The notes under the pieces are model-generated. The model was not told where the DNA came from. It made no database searches and saw only the letters and a list, made by a program, of their open reading frames with translations. From JBBDLF01 sp040879025 (GTDB lineage: Bacteria > Pseudomonadota > Gammaproteobacteria > Pseudomonadales > Pseudohongiellaceae): a stretch of DNA of 64,000 bases. How positions within the stretch are numbered: the first letter of the stretch is position 1; each line of letters opens with the position of its first letter. This document shows positions 61,039-64,000 of the stretch, piece after piece. A program made the translations under genes and the position numbers. The stretch covers positions 21,152 to 85,151 of the forward strand of contig JBBDLF010000032.1 in the NCBI GenBank assembly GCA_040879025.1, read 5' to 3'.

Positions 61039-62955
61039 TTATTGCAACTCGGCACTGGCCAGAACCCCGGCCACTCCGGCAACCGGCAACTGGCTGGCGA
61101 AGGCTTTCACGTAGACACGGCCCTCCCGCAGTGCCGCCCTCAGCGCCGGCGTCACGGCGATCGTGCCGCTGGCCTCTGTGGTGCCGGGGCCGGCCAGATT
61201 GGCCACCACCGGATCATTCAGTTCATAGGTATCCGGCTCGTCGATAACCAGCGTGACCGCATACAGTTCCTCACTGGCGCTGTTGGTGATTGTAAGGCCG
61301 TAATTCAACGCAGCCGAAGTGAGGCTGTAGACGAAGCCCGCCTCCACCCGCAGTCCGGATTCCAGCAGGCTCAGATCAATCCGCTGGGGCGGCGGCGCGT
61401 CACCGTCAATCAGTGCCGGGGTGGTGGGTGGCGCCTGTCGCATCGCCAGGGTCTGTTCAATGCGGTGCCCGATGGCGAGCAGCCGGGCGTCGTCCAGAAA
61501 GTCGCCCAACAGCTCCAGCCCTATGGGCAACCCCGAGCCCGTAAAACCGGCCGGCACCGACAACGCGGGCAGACCGGAATTTGCGCTCAGACTGCAATTG
61601 TTGCCCGGCTGGCTTTCTCCCGCGAACGCCGGAACCGAGCCTATGGGTGGGTACACGAGCGCATCCACATCATGCTCACGCATCAGGGCCTGAACCGCCT
61701 CGCGCAACACTTCGCGACCGGCCAGGGCATCCTGATAAGCGGCCTCATCCGCCACGGCAGCCTGACTGCGCAATAACACACCGCCCACCGCCTCGTGGTA
61801 AAGCCCCTGGTCCACGATCGCATCCAGGCTCGGAACCGCCTCGCTGAGAAACAGGGAAAGGTACTGATTCAAATCCGGCATGAATTCAAAACCTATCAGT
61901 CCGGAACGGGAGATCAGCGGGCCGAGATCATCGGTTTCGATTGCAACAATTTCCACCCCCGCTTCCCGCAACCGTTCCAGGGTATTTTCAATCACCCGAT
62001 TAACCGCCGGATCAGCCTGGTCAAAATAATTTTCCAGACGGCCCAGCCGGAGTCCCGACAATGAAGCCGACTGCAAATGTCGCACAAAACCCGGCGGTTC
62101 CCGCCCCTGCAAAATCACGGTGGCCGGGTCGTTTTCATCGTAGCCGGCAATCACATCCAGCACGATGGCCACATCTTCAGTTGAGCGGGCGAGCGGACCG
62201 ACAACGTCCTGTGTGTGTGACAGCGGCATGATGCCGTGAATACTGGTCATCCCCTTGCTTGACCGCAGCCCCACCAGGTTATTGAACGCCGACGGGATGC
62301 GTATGGAACCGCAGGTATCCGAACCCATGCCCACCGTGGCGAAACTGGCGGCGACCGCCGCCGCGGTACCGCCACTGGAACCGCCCGGCATACGGCGGAT
62401 GTCGTAAGGATTCCGGGTCTGACCCTGCAGGGAGCCAACGGTGGTGATGCCGTAGGCGAATTCATGCAGATTGCTCTTGCCCAGAATGATGGCGCCCGCC
62501 GCCAGCAGCCGCTCCACCGCCGTGGCATTGGCACTGGGCACAAACCCGGCCAGTGCGACCGAGCCGCCGCTGGTGGGCAAGGTTGTGGTGTTGTAATTGT
62601 CTTTCAGGATGATGGGTATCCCGTGCAGGGGACCGCGGGCGCCGGTGTCTTCTCTTTCACGATCCAGTGCCTGCGCCTGGGCCCGGGCTTCCGGGTTCAA
62701 CCGGATAAGGCTGTTCAGTCCCGGGCCGCTGTTATCGTAGGCTTCGATACGCGCGAGATAACTGTCAACAAGCTGTCTCGAGGTGACCACGCCGTCGTTC
62801 AGGGCGCGCTGGGTCTCGCTGATCCCGGCTTCCAGCACTTCATGGGCATCCTGCGCCCGGACACTTCCCGCCAGAACCAGCAGCACCGGTGGCAAACAAC
62901 AGACCGTCAAGAAAAAACTTCCGCAAAAATTTCGCATACCGTATCGGGTGAACAT
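61039..62955 (-). CDS. Secreted amidase (amidase-signature family) with C-terminal beta domain
   Basis: 638 residues with a signal peptide (LPPVLLVLAGSVRAQ). Catalytic triad: Lys118 in GIPIILKDNYNTTT, the cis-Ser in MPGGSSGGTAAA (193-194) and the nucleophile Ser217 in GSDTCGSIRIPSAF. The core runs to about residue 505; a C-terminal domain of about 120 residues, absent in short amidases, is probably a beta-sandwich. It hydrolyses amides in the periplasm or outside; the substrate is unknown. ATGs at 62955 or 62937 can serve as start. Confidence 0.9.
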   Translation of the reverse strand: MFTRYGMRNFCGSFFLTVCCLPPVLLVLAGSVRAQDAHEVLEAGISETQRALNDGVVTSRQLVDSYLARIEAYDNSGPGLNSLIRLNPEARAQAQALDREREDTGARGPLHGIPIILKDNYNTTTLPTSGGSVALAGFVPSANATAVERLLAAGAIILGKSNLHEFAYGITTVGSLQGQTRNPYDIRRMPGGSSGGTAAAVAASFATVGMGSDTCGSIRIPSAFNNLVGLRSSKGMTSIHGIMPLSHTQDVVGPLARSTEDVAIVLDVIAGYDENDPATVILQGREPPGFVRHLQSASLSGLRLGRLENYFDQADPAVNRVIENTLERLREAGVEIVAIETDDLGPLISRSGLIGFEFMPDLNQYLSLFLSEAVPSLDAIVDQGLYHEAVGGVLLRSQAAVADEAAYQDALAGREVLREAVQALMREHDVDALVYPPIGSVPAFAGESQPGNNCSLSANSGLPALSVPAGFTGSGLPIGLELLGDFLDDARLLAIGHRIEQTLAMRQAPPTTPALIDGDAPPPQRIDLSLLESGLRVEAGFVYSLTSAALNYGLTITNSASEELYAVTLVIDEPDTYELNDPVVANLAGPGTTEASGTIAVTPALRAALREGRVYVKAFASQLPVAGVAGVLASAELQ

Positions 62956-63099
62956 AAAGGTTACCGGTCAAAAGTTGGTATCGTGATGACTGTAGTTATA
63001 AAGGTTTTTTCAGCCCCGGGCCACCACCGGCCCCGTGAAGGCTATGACCGCGGCGGGTGCGACAGGCGCTCAGCCTGTCGCGAGAAAACACAGTCAGCG

Positions 63100-63777
63100 T
63101 CAGAGATCGCTCCACATGCGCAGCAAACTGGTTTGGGCCTTCTGGATCGACAGAAGCGCTTCAGACTCCGGCGTGTCCCGCCGCACTTTCTCGCAGGCGA
63201 TTTCCAGTTCCCACATCAACTCCCGTTTGGCTGAATCCTGGATCATGCTCTGAATCCAGAACACCAACGCATGGCGGGTGCCTCGGGTCACTTCAGTTAC
63301 CTGATGACGGTTGTTAGCCGGATAGAATACCGCATCGCCCTGCTCCAGGCGGATGCTGACATCGCCGGCCGGGCTGTTTACCGTCAATACCCCTCCGTCA
63401 TAGTCGCTGCTGTTGTTCAGAAAAACAGTGCAGGCCACATCGGCACGCATTGGATGGGCACCGACGTACATGATCGGATTGTCGATATGCCAGCCGTAGG
63501 TCATCCCCGGTTTGTACTGGCTGATCACCGGCAGGCTCATTCGCCGCGGCATTATCGACGACCGCGTAACACGGTTGGTCAGGATCAGCTGGTTGACTCG
63601 TGTGAACAGTTCATCACGATGCTCATTGCTTTGAATATCCATTTGCAAATTGTTTTTCACCGCCCTGGCGAGTCCTCCCGCAGTGGCGGCACCCTCTCGA
63701 AAGTCCGCGGTGGCGATAACCTGGTCCATAAACCGCAGGTGTTCCTCGTTGAGGAATTTTGGAACTCTTATAAACAT
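63100..63777 (-). CDS. Fe(II)/2-oxoglutarate dioxygenase, PiuC/PKHD-type hydroxylase
   Basis: 225 residues from the ATG at 63777, with AGGA upstream and family similarity beginning MFIRVPKFLNEEHLRF. Metal ligands His97 and Asp99 (GWHIDNPIM) and His158 (NNRHQVTEV) are visible, and a 2-oxoglutarate Arg at about 168 (GTRHALVFW). The family is often iron-regulated and sits beside TonB receptor genes (PiuA); here the only receptor is at 4275, far away. The substrate is unproven. Confidence 0.92.
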   Translation of the reverse strand: MFIRVPKFLNEEHLRFMDQVIATADFREGAATAGGLARAVKNNLQMDIQSNEHRDELFTRVNQLILTNRVTRSSIMPRRMSLPVISQYKPGMTYGWHIDNPIMYVGAHPMRADVACTVFLNNSSDYDGGVLTVNSPAGDVSIRLEQGDAVFYPANNRHQVTEVTRGTRHALVFWIQSMIQDSAKRELMWELEIACEKVRRDTPESEALLSIQKAQTSLLRMWSDL

Positions 63778-64000
63778 GTCAAGGGTCCTGTTAATCAAGC
63801 GCAATGGGCGAAATCAACCCGGATAATATAGTCCGGCGCGCATTAGTTAAAGCCTGCCCGGGCGTTCAATGAGCTCCCGCGCCGGTTTCAGCGGCTCGCG
63901 GACGCCTGAGCAGGGGCCCGTCACAGCGGCGAAGAATAAGGGAATCTCTGATCAATTCTGTACCGCCTCTGGCTTTCAGCCGAATCCGGTATCAAGGCGC
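63778..64000. other. Terminal region without a recognised gene
   Basis: After the dioxygenase start, the last 223 bases contain no gene I can support. A frame beginning ATG 63869 is open to the window edge on the plus strand, but it has low-complexity Ser/Arg content and resembles nothing known. Minus-strand frames are interrupted. A promoter for the dioxygenase gene is expected near 63800-63840. Confidence 0.4.

Overview
The window looks like a chromosomal segment of a marine-type gammaproteobacterium. The pointers are the classic xseB-ispA-dxs block facing a glyA-nrdR-ribD-ribE-ribBX-ribH-nusB-thiL-pgpA-ribA block, an EttA gene, a large TonB-dependent receptor with an EEVVVTGS plug start, two PQQ-type secreted dehydrogenases, and a REP-associated tyrosine transposase with its own repeat family. 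I cannot name a genus from sequence alone. I saw no rRNA, tRNA, CRISPR array, prophage or complete insertion sequence.

Layout. 1-4.0 kb: the tail of an unknown conserved gene, a terminator, a cluster of GGACACCCAC repeats, a secreted DUF4139/MuiA-like protein, a DUF4180 protein and an ECF sigma factor with a long C-terminal extension. 4.3-7.7 kb: a 1126-residue TonB-dependent receptor. 7.7-9.2 kb: a RAYT transposase gene flanked on both sides by GGACACCCAC repeats. 9.2-11.1 kb: a cytochrome c-PQQ propeller dehydrogenase. 11.2-23.9 kb: two complete oligopeptide ABC transporter operons in tandem on the minus strand, preceded by a MarR regulator. The distal operon is Yej-like (permease, permease, binding protein, two ATPases). 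The proximal one is oppABCDF-like, with an unusual permease carrying a fibronectin-III-like insert and a binding protein with an N-terminal membrane anchor.

25-40.8 kb is core metabolism. On the plus strand: exonuclease VII small subunit, farnesyl diphosphate synthase, DXP synthase, cobalamin adenosyltransferase and a BtuF-like protein. On the minus strand: serine hydroxymethyltransferase, NrdR, and the riboflavin, NusB, ThiL and PgpA genes. EttA diverges from glyA. 40.8-42.6 kb: a replication-restart-like pair, a lambda-P-like loader and a protein with three DnaT-like ssDNA-binding repeats. 42.8-47.3 kb: a glycerate-kinase-like protein, a zinc-responsive MerR regulator with a textbook 20-bp-spacer promoter and its metal-efflux permease, tandem Fur-box-like repeats, an esterase and GAPDH.

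47.4-63.8 kb is mostly secreted or envelope functions: an SGNH hydrolase, a PQQ dehydrogenase, an M28 peptidase, a small secreted protein, a GGDEF/EAL sensor protein, a TcyP-like symporter, two secreted proteins of unknown function, a secreted amidase and a PiuC-type Fe(II) dioxygenase.

The genes fit an organism that takes up peptides and other organic matter: outer-membrane TonB uptake, secreted hydrolases and amidases, two peptide importers, and periplasmic PQQ oxidation. The least ordinary items are the RAYT with its GGACACCCAC family (some copies supplying or overlapping gene ends), the three-repeat DnaT-like protein with its P-like partner, the FnIII-bearing OppC, and the layered metal-type control sequences at 45.35-45.48 kb. 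All family names come from reading motifs and recall; no search was run.
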